From: Clostridium collagenovorans DSM 3089
GTDB lineage: Bacteria; Bacillota; Clostridia; Clostridiales; Clostridiaceae
Assembly (NCBI RefSeq): GCF_900130005.1
Contig: NZ_FQXP01000008.1
Location: 1-64,000, forward strand
Reading direction: 5' to 3'
DNA length: 64,000 nucleotides
The notes beneath the pieces were generated by a model that saw only the letters and a list, made by a program, of their open reading frames with translations, had not been told where the DNA came from and did not search any database. Within the stretch, counting starts at the first letter, position 1. Each line of letters begins with the position of its first letter. The position numbers were made by a program, and so were the translations under genes. Positions 43,600 to 51,464 of the stretch are shown here, one piece after another.

Positions 43600-45246
43600 A
43601 TGAGGGATAATAATGAGTGTAAGAGGATGAGCATTGGTTTTTATATTTTTGCTAGCTTTTTAGTTGTGATTAATAGCTTTTTATTTAATATCGCTGGTGC
43701 TTTGGTTTTGGGATGTTTAACTCTTGATAATTATCAGAATATTAAAACTAATATTCTGATTGCTGTAGGATTAATAATTTTAAGTAGCATTTTTTATTGC
43801 ATATCTAGATTTATAAGAAATGAATACATAAGAAGGTTTATGGTTTCTTTAAGAGTTTCTGTTCTTGATAAAATTTTAAATTTTTCATATGGAGAGTTTA
43901 ATAGGAAATCTAAGGATTCTTATATATCAAATTTAGTTAATGATGTTAATAACATTAAGGATAATTATTTTAAAAACTTACTTAGGTTAATATCTAATAT
44001 AGGAATTTTCATAGGGTGTATAACTATAATAACTATATTTGACTATAAATATGGGTTTGTAATTTTAGTGATAACAATTACCTTAATGATGGTTAATAAG
44101 AAAATGGAGAAAAAAATAGTAGGTATTGAAACTGAAATTTCAGAGGGAAATGAAAATTTAACCGTAGATATCAGTAATAAATTTAAGGGATTAGAGCTAA
44201 TAAAGCTTAATGGAATAGAAGAAAAATTTATGAGTAAGTCAATTTTCTCAATAAACTTTTTTGAGAAGAAGAAAGTTAAGATGAATATGTATAATTCAGT
44301 TTATGAGAATATAGTATCTTTTTTTATGGCTATATTTTATATTGGGGTATTGTATTATTTGCTTAATCAATTTATAAATGGTGGAAGCTTAGCTCAAATG
44401 TCACTTATGATATTATTAACGGATCAGAGCCTAGTAATTTCACAAGTTTATACTTTATATAATAAGCACAAGGCTTATAAAGCTATTTTAAAGAAAATAG
44501 CTGTTGATAATGATAAAGAGATTCAAAGCACAAATGTGGTATTAAAGGATTTTAGTTTTAATGAAGGTATTATATTAAAAAATCTTACTTTTAAATATGA
44601 TAATAAGATTATTTTAGATAATGTAAACCTAAGCTTAGCAAAGGGGAATAAGTATTTAATAAGGGGGAAGAGTGGTGTAGGAAAGTCTACATTAATTAAG
44701 TTACTATCTAAGACTTATGAGGATTACACTGGAGATATTTATTTAGATGATATTAATTTAAAAGACATTGCCTTAGAGAGTTTTAATAAAAACATATCTT
44801 TTATCACTCAAGATACATTTTTGTTTGAAGATACATTAAAGAATAATATAACCTTATTTAAGGATTATGAAGATGATGAAGTTTTAAATGCCGTTCAATT
44901 AGCAGGTCTTGACACATTAGCAAGTGACATAAAAGAAATTTATAAATTTAATATTGATGAGAATGGTAAGAATATATCAGGTGGAGAGAGGCAAAGAGTT
45001 TCTATTGCTAGGTCTATTATTAGAAAATCTGATATAGTTTTTGTGGATGAATGTACATCTAGTCTAGATAAGGAATTAGGACTTAGGGTGGAGAATACGC
45101 TTTTAGGTTTAGATTCAACTGTTTTTGAAATATCTCATAGAGTTTATGATGAGGTATTAGATAGATATGATTATATTTTAGAGTTTAAAGATGGACAAAT
45201 ATATAAATATGAGGTAAAGGATACTTTGAAGGAGGTACTTCAATGA
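43600..45246 (+). CDS. ABC exporter half-transporter A (permease-ATPase)
   Basis: 548 aa. Start ATG 43600 chosen for AGAGGGGATTAA upstream. Six transmembrane helices (about 10-290), then an ABC ATPase: Walker A GKSGVGKST, Q-loop FITQDTFLFEDT, signature ISGGERQRVSIARS, Walker B IVFVDECTSSLD with catalytic Glu, and H-loop EISHRV. It overlaps the next gene by 4 bp (ATGA), and both carry an almost identical LFEDTLKNNITL segment, so they form a heterodimeric type IV ABC exporter. No peptide or regulator gene is adjacent, so the exported substrate is unknown. Confidence 0.92.
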   Translation: MRDNNECKRMSIGFYIFASFLVVINSFLFNIAGALVLGCLTLDNYQNIKTNILIAVGLIILSSIFYCISRFIRNEYIRRFMVSLRVSVLDKILNFSYGEFNRKSKDSYISNLVNDVNNIKDNYFKNLLRLISNIGIFIGCITIITIFDYKYGFVILVITITLMMVNKKMEKKIVGIETEISEGNENLTVDISNKFKGLELIKLNGIEEKFMSKSIFSINFFEKKKVKMNMYNSVYENIVSFFMAIFYIGVLYYLLNQFINGGSLAQMSLMILLTDQSLVISQVYTLYNKHKAYKAILKKIAVDNDKEIQSTNVVLKDFSFNEGIILKNLTFKYDNKIILDNVNLSLAKGNKYLIRGKSGVGKSTLIKLLSKTYEDYTGDIYLDDINLKDIALESFNKNISFITQDTFLFEDTLKNNITLFKDYEDDEVLNAVQLAGLDTLASDIKEIYKFNIDENGKNISGGERQRVSIARSIIRKSDIVFVDECTSSLDKELGLRVENTLLGLDSTVFEISHRVYDEVLDRYDYILEFKDGQIYKYEVKDTLKEVLQ

Positions 45247-46841
45247 AAAAGGATATTAGAAGGTCATACGGTTATCTAAGTATTGCATTGATTGCTTCTT
45301 TTATTGTTATAATTTTAGATGTTTATATATCTATAAATATAGGGGATATGGCAAATGCGGCAATTTCAAAGGATAAAAATCTTTTTTTAGGGGCAGCAAA
45401 GATTGGGATAATATGCTCTTTAATATTATTGCTAGTTAATATAGTAAGTGATTATTTGTATAATTTATATAAATTGAAAGCTACGAGTAATTTGAAGTGT
45501 AATTATATTAATAAGATATTTAATAAAAGAATAAATGAATACCAAAAAGAGAATATTGCTAAGTATATATCAGGTTTTACAAATGATATAAGCACCGTAG
45601 AAAAGGACTATGTAGAAAATATTTATAGTATAATAAAAAATATTTTAAGACTTATAGTAACCTTTGTTTTAATAGTATCAATTAGTGTTAGGCTATTAAT
45701 TTTCATGGTATTACTAGGAGTTGGAAGTACGTTAATATCTATATTAGCAGCGAAGTTCATGAAAAAATACTATAAAAAAAGAAGTGGATTATATGAGGAA
45801 TTATCTGTTTATATAAAAGAGATTCTTAATACCTTTCATATTATTAAATTAAATGATATAAGCGAAAAGATTAAAAGTAGCTATTTAAATAAAGTAGAAA
45901 AGGTAGAAAATGAAAACTATAAAATTGATAAGTTAGATACTATTAGTGGTGGATTACAAGAATTATTTAGTAAGTTATTATTTATAGGTACTTATGTAAT
46001 AATCTTATATTGCACTAAGGAAGGTATCATAACCTTAGGAAGTGTCTTTGTTGTGGGTAAAAATATACAATATATAATTAATCCTATAATAGATATGACT
46101 ACAAGGATTCCTAGTTTTATATCTACAAAATCTGTATTTAAAAGGCTTGAAGAAATAAAAGAAAGTAGCTTTGAAAGTGATGAAAATGTAAAGATAAGCA
46201 ACTTAGAAGAGATTAGAATTGAAGATCTTTCCTTTGGTTATGAGGATGAAAAGGTATTAGAAAATTTAAATTTAACTTTTAAAAAGGGACATAAATACCT
46301 TGTTGTTGGACAAAGTGGTTGTGGAAAGAGTACCATGTTAAAGCTTATGAGAAAGTATTATTTGCCACAAGGTGGAGGTATATATGTAGATAATATTAAT
46401 TTAAATGATATAACTTCAGATAGTTACTATAAATGTATATCTAACATTGAGCAACAAGTTTTTTTATTTGAAGATACTTTAAAAAATAATATAACATTAT
46501 ACAAAAATTATACAGAGGAAGAGATTGAAAATGCTATAAATTTATCTGGCTTAAGAAGTTTTGTAGATAATTTACCAAATGAACTTGAAACAATGATTTT
46601 AGATAATGGTAAAAATATTTCAGGTGGAGAAAAAAGTAGAATAGCAATAGCTAGAAGTCTACTTATGAAATTTGATTTACTTCTTATAGATGAAGCCTTT
46701 GCAAACTTAGACTACGAAACAGCTAAAAATATAGAAAGTACAATTTTAAATATTCCAGATATAACTGTTGTAAATGTTAGTCATGTCATATTTGAAAATA
46801 ATAAAACATTATATGATGAGGTATATGCTTTAGGGAGTTGA
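45243..46841 (+). CDS. ABC exporter half-transporter B (permease-ATPase)
   Basis: 532 aa, starting within the stop of its partner. Six N-terminal helices, then Walker A GQSGCGKST, Q-loop SNIEQQVFLFEDT, signature ISGGEKSRIAIARS, Walker B LLLIDEAFANLD and H-loop NVSHVI. Both nucleotide sites have a Glu after Walker B, so neither is obviously dead. Likely a drug, lipid or peptide exporter in the cytoplasmic membrane. Confidence 0.92.
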   Translation: MKKDIRRSYGYLSIALIASFIVIILDVYISINIGDMANAAISKDKNLFLGAAKIGIICSLILLLVNIVSDYLYNLYKLKATSNLKCNYINKIFNKRINEYQKENIAKYISGFTNDISTVEKDYVENIYSIIKNILRLIVTFVLIVSISVRLLIFMVLLGVGSTLISILAAKFMKKYYKKRSGLYEELSVYIKEILNTFHIIKLNDISEKIKSSYLNKVEKVENENYKIDKLDTISGGLQELFSKLLFIGTYVIILYCTKEGIITLGSVFVVGKNIQYIINPIIDMTTRIPSFISTKSVFKRLEEIKESSFESDENVKISNLEEIRIEDLSFGYEDEKVLENLNLTFKKGHKYLVVGQSGCGKSTMLKLMRKYYLPQGGGIYVDNINLNDITSDSYYKCISNIEQQVFLFEDTLKNNITLYKNYTEEEIENAINLSGLRSFVDNLPNELETMILDNGKNISGGEKSRIAIARSLLMKFDLLLIDEAFANLDYETAKNIESTILNIPDITVVNVSHVIFENNKTLYDEVYALGS

Positions 46842-46907
46842 TAAAGAACTTGTAGCATAAATATAATAAGTTAAAAATATGAACAAGAAAAAAGATCAAA
46901 AAATGGA

Positions 46908-46997
46908 GTGATTATTTTTACATCTATTATGGTGATTTCAGCAATAATATGGTGTATATATTACTTTGCTATTATGTTTTCTTTTAAAAAACATTAA
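46908..46997 (+). CDS. Possible 29-aa membrane peptide
   Basis: From GTG 46908 the frame reads one hydrophobic helix (IIFTSIMVISAIIWCIYYFA) and a lysine-histidine end. It stays open upstream over YEQEKRSKNG without a start codon, while an ATG with MNKKKDQK lies in another frame, suggesting a frameshifted small membrane protein gene. The rest of 46,842-47,195 holds only the terminator at 47,042. Confidence 0.3.
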   Translation: MIIFTSIMVISAIIWCIYYFAIMFSFKKH

Positions 46998-47041
46998 CTA
47001 AGGAAAGAAAATTTAAAATAACTATTTGAAATAGTGATTAT

Positions 47042-47070
47042 TTAGCATCTGTAAAATACAGGTGCTTTTT
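47042..47070 (+). terminator. Terminator upstream of the magnesium locus, left copy of a related pair
   Basis: AGCATCTG (47044-47051) pairs with CAGGTGCT (47059-47066), loop TAAAATA, followed by T5. Closely related to the hairpin at 54459-54488. Confidence 0.82.
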
Positions 47071-47195
47071 ATATTATTCAATATATTAAAGCATATAAAA
47101 ATTAATAGTATTTATATAAGCAAGGAAAAAGCAAGATTTTAAATATGCTAAAAGGAAAGTAAGTATGGTATATATATAATTGGAGGTGAGTGCCT

Positions 47196-49847
47196 ATGAA
47201 AATTGCGAGTTTAATACATGAGCGGATAGCAAGGTATTCATGTAAAGAGGTAAGTGATCTTATTAAGGACTTTCATGTATCGGAAAGTGGATATAAGGAA
47301 GAAGAAATACTTGAAAGTCGGGAAGAATATGGAAGCAATATTCTTACTAAGAAAAAAACAGATACAGTTTGGTATAGAATGCGTAGAGCTTTTATAAATC
47401 CTTTTACTATTATTTTATGTTGCCTTGCTAGTATTTCCTTCATTACGGATGTGCTATTAAAATCAAACTTTAGTAAAAACATAACTACATCCTTAATAAT
47501 TATTTGCATGCTTTTAATTAGTGGAAGTGTAAGATTTATTCAGGAGATGCGATCTAAAAAGGTTTCAGATCGTTTAACTCAACTTGTTAGCACAACTGCT
47601 ATGGTACGAAGAGATAATTCATGGAAAAATATAAATTCAGATGAGTTAGTTGTTGGGGATAGGGTGCGCTTGCGTGCTGGAGATTGTGTACCAGCAGATA
47701 TTAGATTGACATTGGCAGAGGATTTATTTGTTTCTCAATCAGCTATTACTGGTGAGAGTACTCTGCTTGAAAAGGATATAAGTACTTTATCAAAGGAAAA
47801 CAAGCAAAGTTATACAAGTTATAATAATGTTGTATTTATGGGTTCATCAGTAATTGGTGGTAACGCTGAGGGAGTTGTTCTTGCAGTTGGCAAGGATACT
47901 GCATACGGTGAAATATGGATTTCAGGAAATATTAGAAAAAGCGGTTTTGAAAAGGGTGCAAATTCTATTGCGTGGGTATTGATTAGATTTATGATGGTTC
48001 TTGTTCCTATAGTCTTCATAGCTGGTGGTCTTACAAAGGGTGATTGGGTTTCATCATTTTTATTTGCACTTTCAGTTGCAGTAGGTCTTACACCAGAAAT
48101 GCTTCCAATGGTCATAAATGCTTGTCTTGCAAAAGGAAGCGCTTCTATGATGAAGAAGGAAACAGTTGTTAAGAATATTAATGCAATGCAAGAACTTGGA
48201 AGTATGGATATTCTTTGTGTAGATAAAACAGGTACACTTACTGGAGATACTGTTTTACTAGAATATTATATAGATATACTTGGAAATGAGAGCAATAAGG
48301 TTTTAGAGTATGCTTATTTGAATAGCCTTTATCATACAGGAGTTCAGAATCATTTAGATACAGCGATTCTTAAAGTTCCTACTATGTTAAGTCAGGAAGA
48401 GTATTTTGAAGATTTAGCAAAACAGCATTCTAAACTAGATGAATTTCCTTTTGACTATGAACGTAAATTTGTAAGTGCATTGGTTAAGGGTAAGGATGAA
48501 AATTTACTTTTAATTAAGGGCAGCATTGAACAAGTTTGCAATCGTTGCCGTTATGTTGAATATCAAGGTAAGGTAGTAGAAATAGAGGGTGATACCTTTG
48601 AAGGGGTTCATGCTATTGTTGATGAAATGTTAGAGGATGGTATGAAGGTTTTAGCTGTAGCTTATAAATTACAGTCAAATAAGAATATGAGCAAAGATGA
48701 TGAGCAGGACTTTATTTTACTTGGATACTTAGCTTTTTTTGATGCACCAAAGCAAAGTGCTATAAGTGCTATTGAGAAGTTGAAATCACTTCATGTTGAT
48801 GTAAAGGTTTTAACAGGTGATCAAAAAAGTATTGCTATTTCTATTTGTCGTAGATTAGGTTTGGGAATATCAGCTTTAACAGGAGCAGAGTTAGAGGAGC
48901 TCTCTGAGGATGAGTTACCTATTAGAATAGAACAAACTACTATTTTTGCTGAGCTTTCACCAAGGCAAAAGTCTCGTATTGTTAAGATACTACAAAACAA
49001 TGGGCATATAGTAGGGTATCTAGGAGATGGAATGAATGATTTAAGTTCAATTATAGAAGCGGATGTTGGAATTTCTGTTGAAAATGCAGTGGAAGCAGTT
49101 CAGGAAAGTGCTGATGTAATTTTACTTAAAAAGGATTTAAATGTATTAGAGGAGGGTGTTTTAGAGGGAAGAAAGGCCTTTGCCAATATGTCTAAGTATA
49201 TAAAAATCACGGCATCTTCAAACTTTGGAAACATTTTATCTATTGTGTTTGCTAGTATATTTCTACCTTTCTTACCTATGTTGTCTGTACAACTGCTATT
49301 ATTAAATTTACTTTATGATATTTTATGTCTTGTACTTCCATGGGATAATGTTGATGAGGATATTTATTCCTTGCCAAGAGAATGGTCTGGAAGAACACTT
49401 GGACGATTTATGAGGTTTTTTGGACCTATAAGTTCAATATTTGATATAGTTACTTTTGGATTCTTATATTTTATAGTTTGTCCTAAGATTTGTGGAGGAA
49501 CTTTTAACATGCTTATAGAGACAAGTAGTCAGTTAAAGTTTATTACTACTTTTCAAACGGGGTGGTTTTTAGAATCCATGTGGACCCAGGTGTTAATTCT
49601 TCATTTACTTCGTACAAGAAAAATTCCGCTTTTACAAAGTAGGCCATCACGTCAAGTTATAGCAGTAACTATTTTAGGTATAGGATTGTTTACAGCGCTT
49701 ATCTTTACACCTTTTGGGGCGTTGTTTGGTTTAGAGCCTCTACCTGTATATTATTTTATGTTTTTGTTAAGTATTGTAATACTTTATATGTTATTGATTT
49801 CTTTTGCAAAGGTTTATTATGTGCGAAAGTATCATGAACTAATCTGA
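47196..49847 (+). CDS. mgtA: Magnesium-type P-type ATPase (MgtA/MgtB family), copy 1
   Basis: 883 aa from ATG 47196 (GGAGGTGAG upstream; a GTG six bases earlier overlaps that site). Phosphorylation motif DKTGTLTGD with Asp343, actuator motif AITGESTLLEK, hinge GDGMNDLSS, and the MgtA-type end with TM helices and a conserved LPWDNVDED loop. P3B ATPases bring Mg2+ into the cell when it is scarce. 17 bp upstream of the winged-helix regulator. It is similar to copy 2 (51465) but diverged, so an old duplication. Confidence 0.93.
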   Translation: MKIASLIHERIARYSCKEVSDLIKDFHVSESGYKEEEILESREEYGSNILTKKKTDTVWYRMRRAFINPFTIILCCLASISFITDVLLKSNFSKNITTSLIIICMLLISGSVRFIQEMRSKKVSDRLTQLVSTTAMVRRDNSWKNINSDELVVGDRVRLRAGDCVPADIRLTLAEDLFVSQSAITGESTLLEKDISTLSKENKQSYTSYNNVVFMGSSVIGGNAEGVVLAVGKDTAYGEIWISGNIRKSGFEKGANSIAWVLIRFMMVLVPIVFIAGGLTKGDWVSSFLFALSVAVGLTPEMLPMVINACLAKGSASMMKKETVVKNINAMQELGSMDILCVDKTGTLTGDTVLLEYYIDILGNESNKVLEYAYLNSLYHTGVQNHLDTAILKVPTMLSQEEYFEDLAKQHSKLDEFPFDYERKFVSALVKGKDENLLLIKGSIEQVCNRCRYVEYQGKVVEIEGDTFEGVHAIVDEMLEDGMKVLAVAYKLQSNKNMSKDDEQDFILLGYLAFFDAPKQSAISAIEKLKSLHVDVKVLTGDQKSIAISICRRLGLGISALTGAELEELSEDELPIRIEQTTIFAELSPRQKSRIVKILQNNGHIVGYLGDGMNDLSSIIEADVGISVENAVEAVQESADVILLKKDLNVLEEGVLEGRKAFANMSKYIKITASSNFGNILSIVFASIFLPFLPMLSVQLLLLNLLYDILCLVLPWDNVDEDIYSLPREWSGRTLGRFMRFFGPISSIFDIVTFGFLYFIVCPKICGGTFNMLIETSSQLKFITTFQTGWFLESMWTQVLILHLLRTRKIPLLQSRPSRQVIAVTILGIGLFTALIFTPFGALFGLEPLPVYYFMFLLSIVILYMLLISFAKVYYVRKYHELI

Positions 49848-49863
49848 GAAAGGAGTATATGCC

Positions 49864-50361
49864 ATGAAAAAAAATATTGGCTTTATAAACCTAGATTTTT
49901 CCTTATTAGATTGGCTATGTGAGGAACTTCGTACTTCTCCTTCAGAGATAACAGGTGCAGAGGAGTTTTTAGAGGTTTTAAAGGATCTACAACGCGGCAA
50001 GTGTGATTCAGTAATACTTGAAGTGAATGAAGAAGATGTTCCTAGTTTAAATGATAGAGTAATTACTTGCGGTATACTTTCAATTTACCCTAAGGCTAGA
50101 AAGGTATTACGGGAAGGAAAGGAAGTTTTTCTTACACCAAAGGAATTTGATCTTTTGTATTTTCTTGCTCTTAATCGTGGAGAGGTATTTACTAAGGAGC
50201 AAATTTATCAAGCTGTATGGGAAGGAGATTATTTATTGGACAGTAGCAATATTATGGCTTTTATAAGAAAGTTAAGGAAAAAAATAGAACCAAACCCCGA
50301 TGCACCTGAGTATATACAAACTATCTGGGGAATTGGATATAAATTTAATGATAAAGAATAA
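49864..50361 (+). CDS. OmpR/PhoB-type winged-helix regulator lacking a receiver core
   Basis: 165 aa. The C-terminal half (about 75-163) is a full OmpR/PhoB DNA-binding domain: LTPKEFDLLYFLALNRGEVF, TKEQIYQAVW, NIMAFIRKLRKKIEPN and IWGIGYKF. The N-terminal 75 residues are too short for a receiver and carry no phospho-acceptor aspartate context, so control by a histidine kinase is unlikely. GAAAGGAG precedes the ATG. Position between two mgtA genes suggests it regulates Mg2+ uptake. Confidence 0.85.
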   Translation: MKKNIGFINLDFSLLDWLCEELRTSPSEITGAEEFLEVLKDLQRGKCDSVILEVNEEDVPSLNDRVITCGILSIYPKARKVLREGKEVFLTPKEFDLLYFLALNRGEVFTKEQIYQAVWEGDYLLDSSNIMAFIRKLRKKIEPNPDAPEYIQTIWGIGYKFNDKE

Positions 50362-50365
50362 TGAG

Positions 50366-50408
50366 AACTATCATGTGAAGGATGTTGCCTATCATATGAT
50401 AGTTTTTT
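50366..50408 (+). terminator. Terminator after the winged-helix regulator
   Basis: AACTATCAT (50366-50374) pairs with ATGATAGTT (50396-50404), followed by T5. Confidence 0.8.
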
Positions 50409-50494
50409 TCTTGCGAAATCGCAAGAGAATCGCAAGACTTTGGACATGTTAATCCTAGGGGTATTTTCTTATACTAAATAAGAGGATAAGTTGA

Positions 50495-50680
50495 TATTTT
50501 AATACTTCTAAAGCATTGTATTTAAATCATTTAGAGAGTAGTTATATTAATGGAGAAAAGGTGGAGGTTTATGCTGAGTATCTTTTCCTTAGAAAGCCTA
50601 AGGAATATGTTTTAGAAGCTATTGTGAGAAATGCTTTAGAAATTAAAGAGGTGCTTAGTGCTGGCTGGGAAATGCTGTAG
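50495..50680 (+). pseudogene. Gene fragment of unknown family
   Basis: An open frame of 61 codons reads YFNTSKALYLNHLESSYING, EKVEVYAEYLFLRKPKEYV and LEIKEVLSAGWEML then TAG, with no ATG or ribosome-binding site. It reads like a real protein end, perhaps the 3' remnant of a displaced gene. It ends 14 bp before the next start. Confidence 0.3.
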
Positions 50681-50694
50681 ATAAGGAGGGAGCA

Positions 50695-50967
50695 ATGAGA
50701 TTTAAGGAAAGGTTATTAGAAATAATACTAACTATTTATGTTATTACAGCTATGCTTGTTGTCCTATGGCATTTTGCTTTTCCAGAGAAAGGAATTTTAC
50801 AAGTTGTAATTTTTCAAAGAGTAACTTTAGGGCTACAGATTTTTATAGTAGGAATTTTTCTCACTCTTATTCATCAGTGGTACAAGCTTCAAAAAATAAA
50901 AGCAGAGATACAGAAGTGTAAATACAAAAGAAATTTACAAACAAGAAGAGGTGAAGGTATGAAATGA
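50695..50967 (+). CDS. Small membrane protein of the magnesium locus
   Basis: 90 aa with two hydrophobic helices (about 7-28 and 38-60) and a strongly basic tail (KAEIQKCKYKRNLQTRR). AAGGAGGGAG precedes the ATG. Its stop overlaps the next start. No family recognised. Confidence 0.7.
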   Translation: MRFKERLLEIILTIYVITAMLVVLWHFAFPEKGILQVVIFQRVTLGLQIFIVGIFLTLIHQWYKLQKIKAEIQKCKYKRNLQTRRGEGMK

Positions 50968-51275
50968 ATATTACAAGTATTTGCTTTGGATTAGTATTTT
51001 TAATTGGAGGAATTATTTTCTTTCTTGGAAGAGGTCATATTAAGCTTTCAGCTTGGAAGGCTATGTCTGATAAGGAGAAAAGTCAAATTAATATAAAACC
51101 TTTATGTCACAATATTGGTGCAATGATTATGATATGCGGAGTTATTTTTCTGGTAAGCGGTTTATGGGGTAGGTTTCAGGATAAGTTTTTTATATGGAGT
51201 ATGATACTTTGGCTTATAGCAGCTGGTACTGATGTGTATTTTATTGGAAAAAGTAAAAGGTATATAAATAAATAA
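50964..51275 (+). CDS. DUF3784 membrane protein
   Basis: 103 aa, three helices (about 4-22, 50-68, 75-95), with the DUF3784-like segment LGRGHIKLSAWKAMSDKEKS after helix 1. It starts inside the stop of the 90-aa gene (ATGA), so the two are translated together. Function unknown; it lies between the two Mg2+ ATPases. Confidence 0.75.
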   Translation: MNITSICFGLVFLIGGIIFFLGRGHIKLSAWKAMSDKEKSQINIKPLCHNIGAMIMICGVIFLVSGLWGRFQDKFFIWSMILWLIAAGTDVYFIGKSKRYINK

Positions 51276-51331
51276 TACCCTTATATGAGGTTTAAATAGA
51301 TATTTTAGTTAAAGAAAGGATGGTGAGGCAT

Positions 51332-51406
51332 ATGGATTCTTATGATGCCACCGAGAAGATTTGCAAGACTACCAATCTGAGTATTAAGCAGAGGAATGTT
51401 GTCTGA
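51332..51406 (+). CDS. Possible 24-aa leader peptide before mgtA copy 2
   Basis: MDSYDATEKICKTTNLSIKQ plus four residues, with AAGAAAGGATGGTGAGG upstream and a TGA at 51404. It sits 58 bp before the second mgtA. Leader peptides control mgtA in enterobacteria; whether this one is translated or regulatory is untested. No M-box magnesium riboswitch is visible. Confidence 0.35.
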   Translation: MDSYDATEKICKTTNLSIKQRNVV

Positions 51407-51464
51407 GAAAGCAGATATGGTATCTTGCTATGCTATGTAATTTAAGTATAGGGAGGTAAGAGAA

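Noticed and set aside
46842..47195. Magnesium (M-box) riboswitch before mgtA
   Set aside because: I looked for the conserved M-box blocks upstream of both mgtA genes and did not find them.
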